From Candidatus Pacearchaeota archaeon (lineage in GTDB: Bacteria > Patescibacteriota > Minisyncoccia > Minisyncoccales > Minisyncoccaceae): 64,000 nucleotides of DNA. Shown here one piece after another: positions 24,857 through 33,611 of this stretch. Where the stretch lies: positions 62,001 through 126,000 of the forward strand of contig DAONGN010000001.1 of NCBI GenBank assembly GCA_035404185.1. Reading direction: 5' to 3'. Every line of letters starts with the position of its first letter. The stretch's first letter is position 1. Position numbers and translations under genes: made by a program. The notes under the pieces were generated by a model, which did no database searches, was not told the DNA's origin, and saw only the letters and a list, made by a program, of their open reading frames with translations.

Positions 24857-26620
24857 TTAAATTTGTTCTTGAATTGGTTCTTGCTGTTCTTCTGTTGTTC
24901 TAAATACTTCTTCAACAGATATTAATCCTTGAAGAGCTTTAATCATTGCATCCTGTCTCATCGTTATCATTCCTTGTCTTTTAGCCTCTTTTATAATATT
25001 TTGCTCAGACGGATCTTCAAGAATAGCCCTCTCTAACTCAGGAGTCATCTTTAATACTTCAAAAATACCAATTCTTCCTTTTTCTCCTTTATTATTACAT
25101 TTAGAACACCCTTTTGGTTTATAAATATATATTGGGTTGGGAGCCGTAAAAAAACTTTTAGTAGTTTCGGGCATTTGGGATATTTCCTTCATTATCATTT
25201 TTTCTACTTCCTTGTTCGGTCTTACCTTTTCTTTACAATATGGACATAAACGATGTCCTAGTCTTTGGCCTATTACAATGTTTAGTGTTGCTGGTAAAAG
25301 AAAAGGTTTGATTTTCATATCAATCAATCTAGGAATTGCTCCAACAGCATTATTAGTGTGTAAGGTTGACAAGACAACGTGACCAGTCAAAGCAGCATGA
25401 GTAACCAAAGAAGCTGACTCTTCATCTCTGATTTCACCAACCATAATAATATCTGGATCTTGTCTAACTACCGATCTCAATCCTTGACTAAAGTCATATC
25501 CAATATCTGGTCTGATTTGTGATTGATTAACTCCTTTTACAAAATACTCAATTGGGTCTTCAAGAGTAACCACATTAACTTCTGGCTTGTTTAATTCTTG
25601 AAGGATAGAATATAGTGTTGTTGTTTTACCAGAACCAGTTGGTCCAGTTGATAATATTAATCCAAAAGGTTTAATAATAGCTTCTCTTAATGTTTTTAAA
25701 TTATATCCCAAAACTCCTATTTCTTCATAAGTTTTTAATCCTTCAGAAGAATCAAGGACCCTAATTACAACTTTTTCCCCAAGCTTAGTTGGAAAAGTTG
25801 AAACTCTGAAATCAATATCTTTATTGTCTATTTTCGCTGAAAATCTTCCATCTTGAGGAACTCTCGTTTCATCAATTCTTAAATTAGAAACTATTTTAAT
25901 TCTTGCTACTATTGAAGGATGAGTATGAATTGGTAAAAATAAAGAAGAATACAAGCTTCCATCCATTCTAAAACGTATCCTTAGCTGATTTTCTTCCGGC
26001 TCAATATGAATATCAGAAGCATTTCCATCAACAGCATGCCTTAAAATAACAGCTACCATTTTAATAATCGGGGCGTCTTCAGAAAGTCTTTCTGCTTTCG
26101 GCTTAGAGTCGGCTGAAAAAAGCTCAATACTATCATCCTCCCCTCCCAGTTCTGTCTCAAGAGCACTCAAGGCCTTACCTACTTCCTCTCTAATATTTCT
26201 ATATTGTTTTAAAAAAACTTCAAAAGAATTAGCGCTAATAAGATATGTCTTATAAGTTATTTTATTTTGCCTAGCTAAAAAATTAAGTGCTTCTTTGGCT
26301 TTTATATCGTCTGGATTTACCACTCCAACTTCTAAAACATTTCCCTGAAGAGTTAATGGAACTATTTTGTAAAATCGGGCTGATTCTTCGGGAATCATTG
26401 ATAGAACATTATTAGGAACTTCTAACACTTCGGCGTTCTCAAAAAAAGGCATATTAAATGTTTCTGCCTTGATTTTATTAAAATCATTTTCCCTGAGCAA
26501 TTTTTTAGAAATTATGAATTCTTCCTCGCTCCCTTTAAAATTCTTGAATTCATTTTGCAATTCATCTCCTTGCTCTTTGGTTATTATTTTCTTTTCTAGT
26601 AATTTTTGTAAATAAATCAT
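24857..26620 (-). CDS. pilB: Type IV pilus extension ATPase PilB/GspE
   Basis: Motor for pilus polymerisation. 587 residues: an N-terminal GspE-type domain (about 1-150), then the ATPase with SDIHIEPEENQLRIRFRMDG, Walker A GPTGSGKTTT, Asp box TLEDPIEY, Walker B VGEIRDEES, His box LSTLHTNNA and the zinc site CPYC with CSKC. All catalytic parts are intact. Order pilM-N-O-P-B-T-C on one strand with gaps of a few bases indicates a single operon. Confidence 0.95.
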   Translation of the reverse strand: MIYLQKLLEKKIITKEQGDELQNEFKNFKGSEEEFIISKKLLRENDFNKIKAETFNMPFFENAEVLEVPNNVLSMIPEESARFYKIVPLTLQGNVLEVGVVNPDDIKAKEALNFLARQNKITYKTYLISANSFEVFLKQYRNIREEVGKALSALETELGGEDDSIELFSADSKPKAERLSEDAPIIKMVAVILRHAVDGNASDIHIEPEENQLRIRFRMDGSLYSSLFLPIHTHPSIVARIKIVSNLRIDETRVPQDGRFSAKIDNKDIDFRVSTFPTKLGEKVVIRVLDSSEGLKTYEEIGVLGYNLKTLREAIIKPFGLILSTGPTGSGKTTTLYSILQELNKPEVNVVTLEDPIEYFVKGVNQSQIRPDIGYDFSQGLRSVVRQDPDIIMVGEIRDEESASLVTHAALTGHVVLSTLHTNNAVGAIPRLIDMKIKPFLLPATLNIVIGQRLGHRLCPYCKEKVRPNKEVEKMIMKEISQMPETTKSFFTAPNPIYIYKPKGCSKCNNKGEKGRIGIFEVLKMTPELERAILEDPSEQNIIKEAKRQGMITMRQDAMIKALQGLISVEEVFRTTEEQQEPIQEQI

Positions 26621-26628
26621 ATTAAATT

Positions 26629-26928
26629 TTATTTAATGGGAGCGAAGGGATCATCTCTTCCCTTGGGAATATCTCCTGTGACCTCATTAAAAACATTTGA
26701 ATCAGGAATGAATTTTAATTCTGTAAAAGCATTTGATGTTAAAAAATTTGTATCAACATCAATCTGAACATTTCCCGTGTTTGCGACTGGCAAAACATTT
26801 GTATCAGTTGAAACGACTTTAAATTTTAAAAAAGCAAAATAGCCAAGGATAATTACTCCAACTACTAAAATATAGGGAGCTATTTTTTCTAAAGCACTTT
26901 TATTTTTTTGATTTATTGATTCTTCCAT
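26629..26928 (-). CDS. Small PilP-like pilus alignment protein
   Basis: 99 residues with a single membrane helix (about 18-36) after a polar cytoplasmic start and a short extracytoplasmic tail ending GRDDPFAPIK. A DPFxP ending is the pattern by which PilP and similar pilotin-linked proteins are recognised, and the gene sits in the PilP slot between pilO and pilB. It is much shorter than PilP of Gram-negative bacteria and lacks the beta domain that binds PilQ, fitting a cell without an outer-membrane secretin (inference). Confidence 0.6.
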   Translation of the reverse strand: MEESINQKNKSALEKIAPYILVVGVIILGYFAFLKFKVVSTDTNVLPVANTGNVQIDVDTNFLTSNAFTELKFIPDSNVFNEVTGDIPKGRDDPFAPIK

Positions 26929-26937
26929 GATTATAAA

Positions 26938-27609
26938 TTAATAAGAATAAACATCTAATATTATGCTAAAATTATAATTATTAGCTACAACTTTGCCTTT
27001 TGATTTTTCTTGTGTAGTCGCTGAAGAGACAGCAATGCTTTTTATAGTAACTATTCTCGTCTGACCTTCAAATAAAGATAATAAATTTTTAAAATTATTA
27101 TAAGTTCCTGAAACATTTAAATTAACTGCTGTTTTTCTAATTGATCCTTGTAAAACATCGCTATTTTGTTGAACTGATGTTTGTGTGGTCCCAACGACTT
27201 TGCTAGTTTTAGCTCCACTCTCAGTCGTAGTTTTTGCTTGTGACTGACTACTTGTTCCTTCTGGAAGAGAACTTGTCATTCCGTCTAAACTCATTCCACT
27301 TGATGCAACTATGGTTCTAAAAAAATTATTAATTTTAGGGGTAAAAAATAAAGACGAATCAAAATTAATTGCAATGCTATCTTTCTTTTGATCCCATCCA
27401 GCACTATTAAGAGCCTCTATCTTAGAATCAATATTGGCATAATAACTTTTCTTCGCACTGATTAAGGCTTCCATTTGTTTTATCTGGCTATCAACACTAT
27501 TAATCTCTTGCCATTTAGAAAAAGCTAAAAAATATGCGATACCAATAGCTGAAATAAAAATAATAACTGATATTAGTACTTTTATGTTTTTTCTTTTTTT
27601 AATATCCAT
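26938..27609 (-). CDS. pilO: PilO-like pilus assembly protein
   Basis: 223 residues: a basic cytoplasmic start, one membrane helix (about 10-28), a coiled coil (QIKQMEALISAKKSYYANIDSKIEAL) and a ferredoxin-like C-terminal domain ending in beta strands (VNLNVSGTYNNFKNLLSLFE is a typical PilO stretch). A Ser/Thr/Gln-rich insert about residues 110-150 separates the coil from the domain. It follows the PilN-like gene by 1 base. Assignment rests on topology, the NFKNLLSLFE motif and gene order. Confidence 0.75.
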   Translation of the reverse strand: MDIKKRKNIKVLISVIIFISAIGIAYFLAFSKWQEINSVDSQIKQMEALISAKKSYYANIDSKIEALNSAGWDQKKDSIAINFDSSLFFTPKINNFFRTIVASSGMSLDGMTSSLPEGTSSQSQAKTTTESGAKTSKVVGTTQTSVQQNSDVLQGSIRKTAVNLNVSGTYNNFKNLLSLFEGQTRIVTIKSIAVSSATTQEKSKGKVVANNYNFSIILDVYSY

Positions 27610-27610
27610 A

Positions 27611-28138
27611 TTATTTTAAAACCTCAGGCTTTATAACTAATTCTAAATTAAATTTGACTAAACCATTTTCTGCCAAATTAACATTTGAAATTTGATAACT
27701 TTCAATGGTTGGTTCTACCTTCATAATGGCTATCTGTTGTATAACGTTTTGGAAACCATCTGTTGAACCAGACATGGTAATTTTTCTAGAAGTAACATCA
27801 AAAATAAATCCAGAAAAAACTACCTTTGGGTGAGTCCATCCTTGGAAAGAAGCAAAAAAACCAGAAATTTTAGGATTATTTTCAAAAAGAGTTTTAAAGT
27901 CTCCAATATATTTACCAGCCAACTTTAATTGCTCTTCTTTAGCTCTAATATCACTTCCAGCAAGAGTAGTGTATTCATTGTTAGATTTAACTAATTCAGC
28001 TTTTTTTTGGCTAAGAATAATATTATTAAAATAAAAATAAACACTTAAGGACATCAAAAAAACAATAATTGAAAAAACCAAAATAAGGTTTTCTTTGAAG
28101 TCTGCTTCTTTTTTTTCTGGCGTTATTTCAATTGCCAT
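27611..28138 (-). CDS. pilN: PilN-like pilus assembly protein
   Basis: 175 residues: a cytoplasmic N-terminus, one membrane helix (about 20-38), a coiled coil and a small C-terminal domain with IMKVEPTIESYQISNVNL. In other systems PilN has a short N-terminal motif that binds PilM; here the N-terminus MAIEITPEKKEADFKENL is different but the position next to pilM supports the role. It begins 35 bases after pilM. Confidence 0.7.
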   Translation of the reverse strand: MAIEITPEKKEADFKENLILVFSIIVFLMSLSVYFYFNNIILSQKKAELVKSNNEYTTLAGSDIRAKEEQLKLAGKYIGDFKTLFENNPKISGFFASFQGWTHPKVVFSGFIFDVTSRKITMSGSTDGFQNVIQQIAIMKVEPTIESYQISNVNLAENGLVKFNLELVIKPEVLK

Positions 28139-28173
28139 AATTATTTTTTAATTCTTTTATATATTATACTTGC

Positions 28174-29247
28174 TTATTCAAATTTTCTCAAGGCTTCCCC
28201 TAGCGCAATAGCATAATTCGAATTAATTTCTTTAATTTTTTTATCTAAAGCTGACGGATAAATAATATTTTTAAACGGTTCAGCTATTTCAACAACCAAA
28301 TTTGAAGATTCGTTCTGTCTAAAAATTTTATCAAAATAATCTTTTACTCCTGGTAACATTGAAGTTCCTCCGGCTAAAATAACTTTCTCTACTGTTTTCC
28401 CTTCTTTTATTTCAAATTCTTTAATCAATGTTTTGGTTTTTTCAGATACAATAGATAGAATCGGTATTAGAATATGAGAAATTTTTGTATCTCCAGAATC
28501 AGTTAATCCTTCTCCTTTTTTTATCATTTCTGCTTCTCCAGCTGGAATATTTAAAGTTTCAGAAAGACTATAAGTTAAATCTTTACCAGCCACATCAAAA
28601 CTGGAACTCATTTTCATAAATCCCTCATCAACTATATTAATATTAGTACTTTGAAATCCCATTTCTAATAAGCAAGTAGGGGGATCGCTCTCCTTGATTA
28701 CTGCCCTCTTTAAGGCCATGGCTTCGGCTTCAAGAGCAACCAGCTCTAATCCAGCTTTTTCGGCAATAGTTTTATACTGTTCAACGATAATTTTAGGCAC
28801 GGCCATTACTAAAACTCTATTTCTTTGTTTTAAAGATTCTTTATTCATTAACTGCCAATCCAAGACTAACTCTGATAATGGTAAGGGAATATATTTTCTT
28901 GCTTCAAAGCCAATAGCATTAGTTATTTCTTTTTTAGACATCGGTGGCAATTCAAATGTTGTAAAAAATGTTGCAAAGTCTGGCAAAGAAAAGACAACTT
29001 TCTTGGTTTTTATTCCAGTCTCCTCTATTATTCCTGCTATAGCTATTGCAATATTATTGACTGCTGGATTTAAATTTTTCCTGTCAAAAGATCTAAAAAA
29101 TTGCTTGCAAGCAACATCTAAATTAACCTCTCCATAATTTTCTAGAGTTATTTTTCCCTTATTTTCTGATATTTCAACCGCTCTAATAACTTTTGTTCCA
29201 ATATCAATACCCAAACTATTCTGCTTTTTTCCTTTTGCAAAAAACAT
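28174..29247 (-). CDS. pilM: Type IV pilus inner-membrane ring protein PilM
   Basis: Actin-like cytoplasmic ATPase-fold protein that links PilB/PilC to PilN/PilO. 357 residues with the phosphate-1 motif LGIDIGTKVIRAVEI near the N-terminus, the family feature FELPPMSKKEITNAIGFEARKYIPLP, and the adenosine motif VILAGGTSMLPGV. First gene of the long pilus operon. The -10 box lies only 9 bases before this ATG, so the mRNA should be leaderless or nearly so. Confidence 0.93.
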   Translation of the reverse strand: MFFAKGKKQNSLGIDIGTKVIRAVEISENKGKITLENYGEVNLDVACKQFFRSFDRKNLNPAVNNIAIAIAGIIEETGIKTKKVVFSLPDFATFFTTFELPPMSKKEITNAIGFEARKYIPLPLSELVLDWQLMNKESLKQRNRVLVMAVPKIIVEQYKTIAEKAGLELVALEAEAMALKRAVIKESDPPTCLLEMGFQSTNINIVDEGFMKMSSSFDVAGKDLTYSLSETLNIPAGEAEMIKKGEGLTDSGDTKISHILIPILSIVSEKTKTLIKEFEIKEGKTVEKVILAGGTSMLPGVKDYFDKIFRQNESSNLVVEIAEPFKNIIYPSALDKKIKEINSNYAIALGEALRKFE

Positions 29248-29256
29248 ATTAAAAAT

Positions 29257-29294
29257 ATTATAGCATTTTTAAATTAGTTGACAAATGCTATAAT
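29257..29294. promoter_or_regulatory. Divergent pilM/comF promoters on a 12-bp inverted repeat
   Basis: The arms ATTATAGCATTT (29257-29268) and AAATGCTATAAT (29283-29294) are perfect inverted copies. Each arm holds an extended -10, TGCTATAAT, pointing outwards. For pilM the -35 TTGTCA (29284-29279) is 16 bases from its TATAAT (29262-29257). For comF the rightward TATAAT is 29289-29294. The arrangement suits joint control of pilus and competence genes. Confidence 0.7.
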
Positions 29295-29320
29295 CACATA
29301 ATACCATTTTTAAAAAAACA

Positions 29321-30004
29321 ATGGAATACCTAAAAGCAATTTGGGACATAATTTTCCCTAAAAAGTGTATTAGCTGTGGAAGAGAAGGACAATATCTTTG
29401 TGAAGATTGTCTTTCTTTAATTTCGATCAATCCCTTTGAATATTGTTTGTGTGAAAAAATGGAAAAAAGAAATAAATGCGAAAATTGTAAAAACAAAAAT
29501 CTTGATAAAATAATGTCGGCCACGTCTTTTGACAATAAAATCGTTAAAGATGCTATTCATAAATTAAAGTATGGGTATATAAAAGATTTAAGTATTCCCC
29601 TCGCCTTTCTTATTTTAAGCCACCTTAAAACTATTGATTGTCAAATTGACAACAGTTTTGTCATTATTCCCGTCCCTATGCATATTAAAAAGAAAAGAAA
29701 AAGAGGTTTTAATCAATCAGAAGAAATTGCCAAACTAATTTCTGAATCAACTAGGATTAAACTATCAACAAGTCTTATTAAAACAAAAGAAACAAAACCA
29801 CAGATGGAATTAAATAAAAGTCAAAGGATTGAAAATATTAAAAACTGTTTCGCCATTACTAATAAAAAAGAGATTGAAAATAAAACTATTCTTCTCTTAG
29901 ACGATGTGTATACTACAGGCACAACAATGAATGAATGTGCTAAGGTTTTAAAAGAAAACGGAGTTAAAGAGGTCTGGGGTTTAAGCGTTGCAAGGGAAAT
30001 ATAA
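29321..30004 (+). CDS. comF: ComF/ComFC-type phosphoribosyltransferase-like competence protein
   Basis: 227 residues. The N-terminal zinc ribbon shows Cys16/Cys19 and Cys27/Cys30, plus a second set of Cys42/Cys44/Cys53/Cys56. The C-terminal type I phosphoribosyltransferase fold has the PRPP loop LLLDDVYTTGTT, and VIIPVPMHIKKKRKRGFNQSEEIAK is the ComF family hallmark. ComFC proteins act with ComFA on incoming single-stranded DNA. The gene is divergent from the pilus operon and shares its promoter region, which supports a role in natural transformation. Confidence 0.9.
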   Translation: MEYLKAIWDIIFPKKCISCGREGQYLCEDCLSLISINPFEYCLCEKMEKRNKCENCKNKNLDKIMSATSFDNKIVKDAIHKLKYGYIKDLSIPLAFLILSHLKTIDCQIDNSFVIIPVPMHIKKKRKRGFNQSEEIAKLISESTRIKLSTSLIKTKETKPQMELNKSQRIENIKNCFAITNKKEIENKTILLLDDVYTTGTTMNECAKVLKENGVKEVWGLSVAREI

Positions 30005-30009
30005 TTGGG

Positions 30010-30038
30010 TTGACCAATACTACTATTTTGTATATTAT
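30010..30038 (+). promoter_or_regulatory. Promoter of tRNA-Ser(GCU)
   Basis: TTGACC (30010-30015), 17-base spacer, TATTAT (30033-30038), with the tRNA starting 12 bases later. Confidence 0.7.
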
Positions 30039-30049
30039 GACAACATATT

Positions 30050-30139
30050 GGAGAGGTGCCAGAGTGGTCGAATGGGGCACCCTGCTAAGGTGTTAGTTGC
30101 GAAAGCGACTCGAGGGTTCGAATCCCTCCCTCTCCGCCA
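30050..30139 (+). tRNA. tRNA-Ser, anticodon GCU
   Basis: A 90-base cloverleaf with acceptor GGAGAGG/CCTCTCC, discriminator G, a long type II variable arm (GTTGCGAAAGCGAC) and T loop GGTTCGAATCC. Anticodon GCT sits in the loop between CCCTGCTAAGG. The CCA end is encoded. Confidence 0.95.
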
Positions 30140-30195
30140 ATTTCCATTTTTTATAAAATCGGGAGCTAAATTTGATGATTTATTAGTAAACTTTT

Positions 30196-32268
30196 ATGGA
30201 AGGCTTTGAAAAACAATTTAATCAACCTATACCGACAGAGGAAACAAAAACACCGGAACCTAAACAAGAAACTCCGTCTGCTTCAGAATTCATTCAAAAA
30301 ACCTCAAAACATGAAAAAAAGGGAGGGCCGGGTTTATATGATGTTAATGAGGTTGATGGTGGTTTTGAAGTAACTATACCTGGGCTTTTTGATAAAAAAC
30401 TCGAAGTAATAATTGGAACAAGTAAACAACGTTTTGAAACTAAAGAAGAAGCTGAGCAAGCCGCAGATCGAGCGCGAGAAAAAGAAAAATTATATTTTGA
30501 AAGAGCGTCTCTCGAAAAAACTTTTACAAAATATTTTTATAAAATTGACGAGACGCAAGACGGAAAATTTCGCGTTATACTTCCCGGACTTATTGATTCA
30601 AAAACTGGCTATTACGTCGGTACAACGCAGAAAGATTTCGAAGCCTGGCAACAAGCCAAAGATTATTTTTTACAACAAAGAGAGAATGAGGAAAGATTAA
30701 CTCAAAAACCGCTCCTTGAAATTCAGACGTACCAAAATGAAAAAATCTCTTTTTCCGACCTCGACTCTTTTAATCCGCAAATTGCCCCTTCAGAAAAAAC
30801 TCAAAAAATTCCCAAATCAATTGAAAAATACTTACTAAGCAAAGAAAAGCTTGCAGGCATAGAACCCGGAGCTTCGACCTACCAAGAAACAGTTAAAGAA
30901 AAAGACTGGGAAAGAAAATTATACTCTTTTATTTCTTCATATCTTGAAAAGGATGGGGCAGAAATGGTCAAACAATTAAGTATCGAAAGTTTGGATAGTC
31001 TCACTCCAAAACAAGCAATCGAATTGACGACACAAATTGTAATTGACCTAACAAAATATAAATGGAGTGATATAAAAGAACAGAAAGTAGGCACAAAACC
31101 TGAAAAAACAAAAGCCGACCAAAACACTGCTTTACAACTTTTAAGAGAGGGCTTATTGAGAAGAAATGATTATGATTGGGAAGGTAATGGAGTATGCAGA
31201 AATTTTGCTAGTTCGGTAAAGGCTGTTTTTGAAGCGCTAAAAAATAATCAAACAAACTTTAGCCAGCTTCGTAACACCTATTGCACATATGAAAATAGTA
31301 CAGAAATTTTTGCTCCTAAACGAGAAAAGAAAAATATCTTTGATTTGAACAAAACCAGTCACGCTTGGAATACGTTTGTAACAATTTCAAAAGAAGGAGC
31401 GGCAAACGCAGTTATTGTTGATGCAACCTGGGCAAAGCGGAATTTAGAAACTAAGAAGGTCGAAAAATTGGACTACACACTTACACGCATGGAACCAATC
31501 ATAAATGCGGTCGGACAAGAACTTAAAGAAAGCACGCCTAATAAAGAGGAACAGTTAAAACACATTCTGTCGTTTTATATGCTCAAAATGGAAAAGCCGA
31601 GCAATATAGGTGGCCTTGTAAGTCCAGAAGAAGAAAAACAATTTTTTACAACAAGAGCATTAAAATTAATGGCGCTCCAAGGAGTGCCACAAGAATTACC
31701 AAGGCCGCTTGTCGAAGCTGTCGGACAAGAATATTTAAGGATCGCTGATAGTGCAGACAAATTAGAGATTGAAACTATTTATAAAATTTCGCAAAACAAT
31801 CCCGAATTAGATTTTATAAATATTTTCAAAAATTATTTAAAAGATAAACAACTTTCAAATTATCATGCTGATGCCTTAATTTTTAAAAACGATGATTTGC
31901 AAAGAATGGCTTTTGAAGAAATAAAACTCGACAATGGTTTTAGTAAATTATTAAAAGACAGTCCAAAATTTAGGATACGCATGAGAGAAGTTTTGCCTAA
32001 ATTGTTTATAGATTTTTCGCCAACAACAAAACCAGAAGATGCGGCAGAGTTAAAATATATAATAGGCAGTCAATCGATGTTAAGAAATTATGAGTATATG
32101 ATTGACCCCCAAAAACTATCAGAAAATGAAATAAAAAGTTTTTTTGAGAAAGCGCGACAGTTATTAAAAACTGCGAATCCGCAAAAATACAACGATAACT
32201 TTACCAAGCTTGATGATTATCAATTAGTTAAGCAATTTGATAAAATTTATAGAGAGTTAGAAATATAA
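30196..32268 (+). CDS. Transglutaminase-like protein with duplicated N-terminal domain
   Basis: A 690-residue protein I cannot name. After a disordered acidic/Pro-rich start (1-45) come two similar small domains: about 48-105 (GGFEVTIPGLFDKK and VIIGTSKQRF) and 113-170 (GKFRVILPGLIDSKTG and YYVGTTQKDF). The central part contains a likely transglutaminase-core triad: Cys334 in GVCRNFASS, His389 in SHAWNTF and Asp409 in VDATW; order and spacing (55 and 20 residues) fit the fold. Such domains cleave or cross-link peptides, or hydrolyse amides. The C-terminal 230 residues are helical and unassigned. No signal peptide or membrane helix, so probably cytoplasmic. Followed by the sirtuin-like gene after 90 bases. 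Confidence 0.7.
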   Translation: MEGFEKQFNQPIPTEETKTPEPKQETPSASEFIQKTSKHEKKGGPGLYDVNEVDGGFEVTIPGLFDKKLEVIIGTSKQRFETKEEAEQAADRAREKEKLYFERASLEKTFTKYFYKIDETQDGKFRVILPGLIDSKTGYYVGTTQKDFEAWQQAKDYFLQQRENEERLTQKPLLEIQTYQNEKISFSDLDSFNPQIAPSEKTQKIPKSIEKYLLSKEKLAGIEPGASTYQETVKEKDWERKLYSFISSYLEKDGAEMVKQLSIESLDSLTPKQAIELTTQIVIDLTKYKWSDIKEQKVGTKPEKTKADQNTALQLLREGLLRRNDYDWEGNGVCRNFASSVKAVFEALKNNQTNFSQLRNTYCTYENSTEIFAPKREKKNIFDLNKTSHAWNTFVTISKEGAANAVIVDATWAKRNLETKKVEKLDYTLTRMEPIINAVGQELKESTPNKEEQLKHILSFYMLKMEKPSNIGGLVSPEEEKQFFTTRALKLMALQGVPQELPRPLVEAVGQEYLRIADSADKLEIETIYKISQNNPELDFINIFKNYLKDKQLSNYHADALIFKNDDLQRMAFEEIKLDNGFSKLLKDSPKFRIRMREVLPKLFIDFSPTTKPEDAAELKYIIGSQSMLRNYEYMIDPQKLSENEIKSFFEKARQLLKTANPQKYNDNFTKLDDYQLVKQFDKIYRELEI

Positions 32269-32358
32269 AAACGGCATTCTACAGAACTAAAAAGGGCTAT
32301 CTCCCCCACTCATACGCATACAATATTAAACTCTACGATAACTTATTAAATTAAACTT

Positions 32359-33579
32359 ATGGAAGGTGAAAAAATGTTTTATCCAGAATATCAAGAAAAA
32401 GAACCGAAGAACCTTTTACTCGAAGGCCCTGAATTAGCTTCACCTGAAAAAGAAATAAAACAAGAGGGCGAAATGAGTTTCTCTTTTTCTTCTGACACCA
32501 GACGATATTATCTTGGCAACGAAGACGATCAGCCATTTTTTAGGATTGAGTATTTTGATTCATTGCCAGATGAATTAAGCGACGAAGAAAAAGAAAAATT
32601 TACAAAAGAAACGAGAGGATGGGGCAAAAATGAAAAAACGGTTTATGTTTTGAAATACGGTAAGATACCGGAGCCAAAAGAAGAAACGAAAGAGCTCGAC
32701 CCAAATAAAAACAAAAAATATCGTGTTGCCCTGCCTAGAGATTTTGGAAGAGACATGATTAATGATTTTTTTTCCAATGACGAACATAAACAAGTTATGG
32801 GCGATATTTTGACAAAAATTTTAAAATTTAAACCCGAAAAAGCTTCACAAATGGTCGAGCAGACTTTCGAAACTTTTCGCGAACAAGACAACGAAACAAT
32901 TCACGATCTTTTTGATCAATTCTCAAAAGAAAATATAGAAAAAATTAGATCTGAAATTAGAGAAATAATGCTACCTGAACCGAAAGAAATTAAATTAGTA
33001 AGGCTAGTTGATATCTTAAAAAATAAAAAAGTCCTATTTTATACTGGTGCAGGTATTTCAATGGCAAGCGGGGTCCATAGCATGAATCAATTGCACGAAA
33101 CACTAGGAATTGAAATGTCAGAAAAAATAGACGACTTACTTAAAAAAGCTGTTACTAACCCCCAGAGCGTAATTGAATCATGGGAAGAATTTACAAAAGC
33201 CACTGTTGAAAAGCCCCCGACGCCTACCCATCAATCACTTGGCAAGCTTGCTCAAAAATTAAATTCACAAATTATTACTGAAAATGTTGACCATTTACAA
33301 GAAAAAACAGGTGTAAAAGCGATTCATCTAACGGGCCCTTGGCTGAAAGAAAATATCCAGCCAGAATGGTTAAAAGATATTGATGCAGTAATTACGGTTG
33401 GTTTAAGTTATGATGACAGAGGCTTCCTTGGCTGGTACAAAGAAAACAATCCGAATGGAAAAATTATTGCGGTCAATTTAAGCCAACCTCCCTATCTAGG
33501 AGATGAAGATTTTATGCTGAAAGGAGATTGTCAAAAAATTATTCCGGAATTAGGAAAAGCATTTAATGAAAATAAATAA
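32359..33579 (+). CDS. Sirtuin-like (SIR2 fold) NAD-binding protein with novel N-terminal domain
   Basis: 406 residues. From about 222 it follows the SIR2 Rossmann fold: GAGIS (230-234) then ASGVHS, ITENVDHLQEKTG (306-318, the counterpart of TQNIDGLH), His323 in the catalytic His position (IHLTG where sirtuins have HG), then VGLSY near 347-351 (counterpart of GTSL) and VNLS. The zinc module with four Cys is absent, and the DFR after GAGISxxSG is replaced. That suggests an NAD hydrolase or ADP-ribosyl activity rather than a classic deacetylase (inference). Residues 1-215 are unlike any domain I know. An internal ATG at 32374 with GGAAGGTG before it is an alternative start. Confidence 0.65.
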   Translation: MEGEKMFYPEYQEKEPKNLLLEGPELASPEKEIKQEGEMSFSFSSDTRRYYLGNEDDQPFFRIEYFDSLPDELSDEEKEKFTKETRGWGKNEKTVYVLKYGKIPEPKEETKELDPNKNKKYRVALPRDFGRDMINDFFSNDEHKQVMGDILTKILKFKPEKASQMVEQTFETFREQDNETIHDLFDQFSKENIEKIRSEIREIMLPEPKEIKLVRLVDILKNKKVLFYTGAGISMASGVHSMNQLHETLGIEMSEKIDDLLKKAVTNPQSVIESWEEFTKATVEKPPTPTHQSLGKLAQKLNSQIITENVDHLQEKTGVKAIHLTGPWLKENIQPEWLKDIDAVITVGLSYDDRGFLGWYKENNPNGKIIAVNLSQPPYLGDEDFMLKGDCQKIIPELGKAFNENK

Positions 33580-33611
33580 AAAATTTAATAAAATAAGCAA
33601 CATAATCGATC

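Noticed and set aside
24857..24915. Upstream start of PilT giving 20 extra residues
   Set aside because: It lies within pilB in another frame; the ATG at 24855 is 1 base after the pilB stop and matches the PilT N-terminus.
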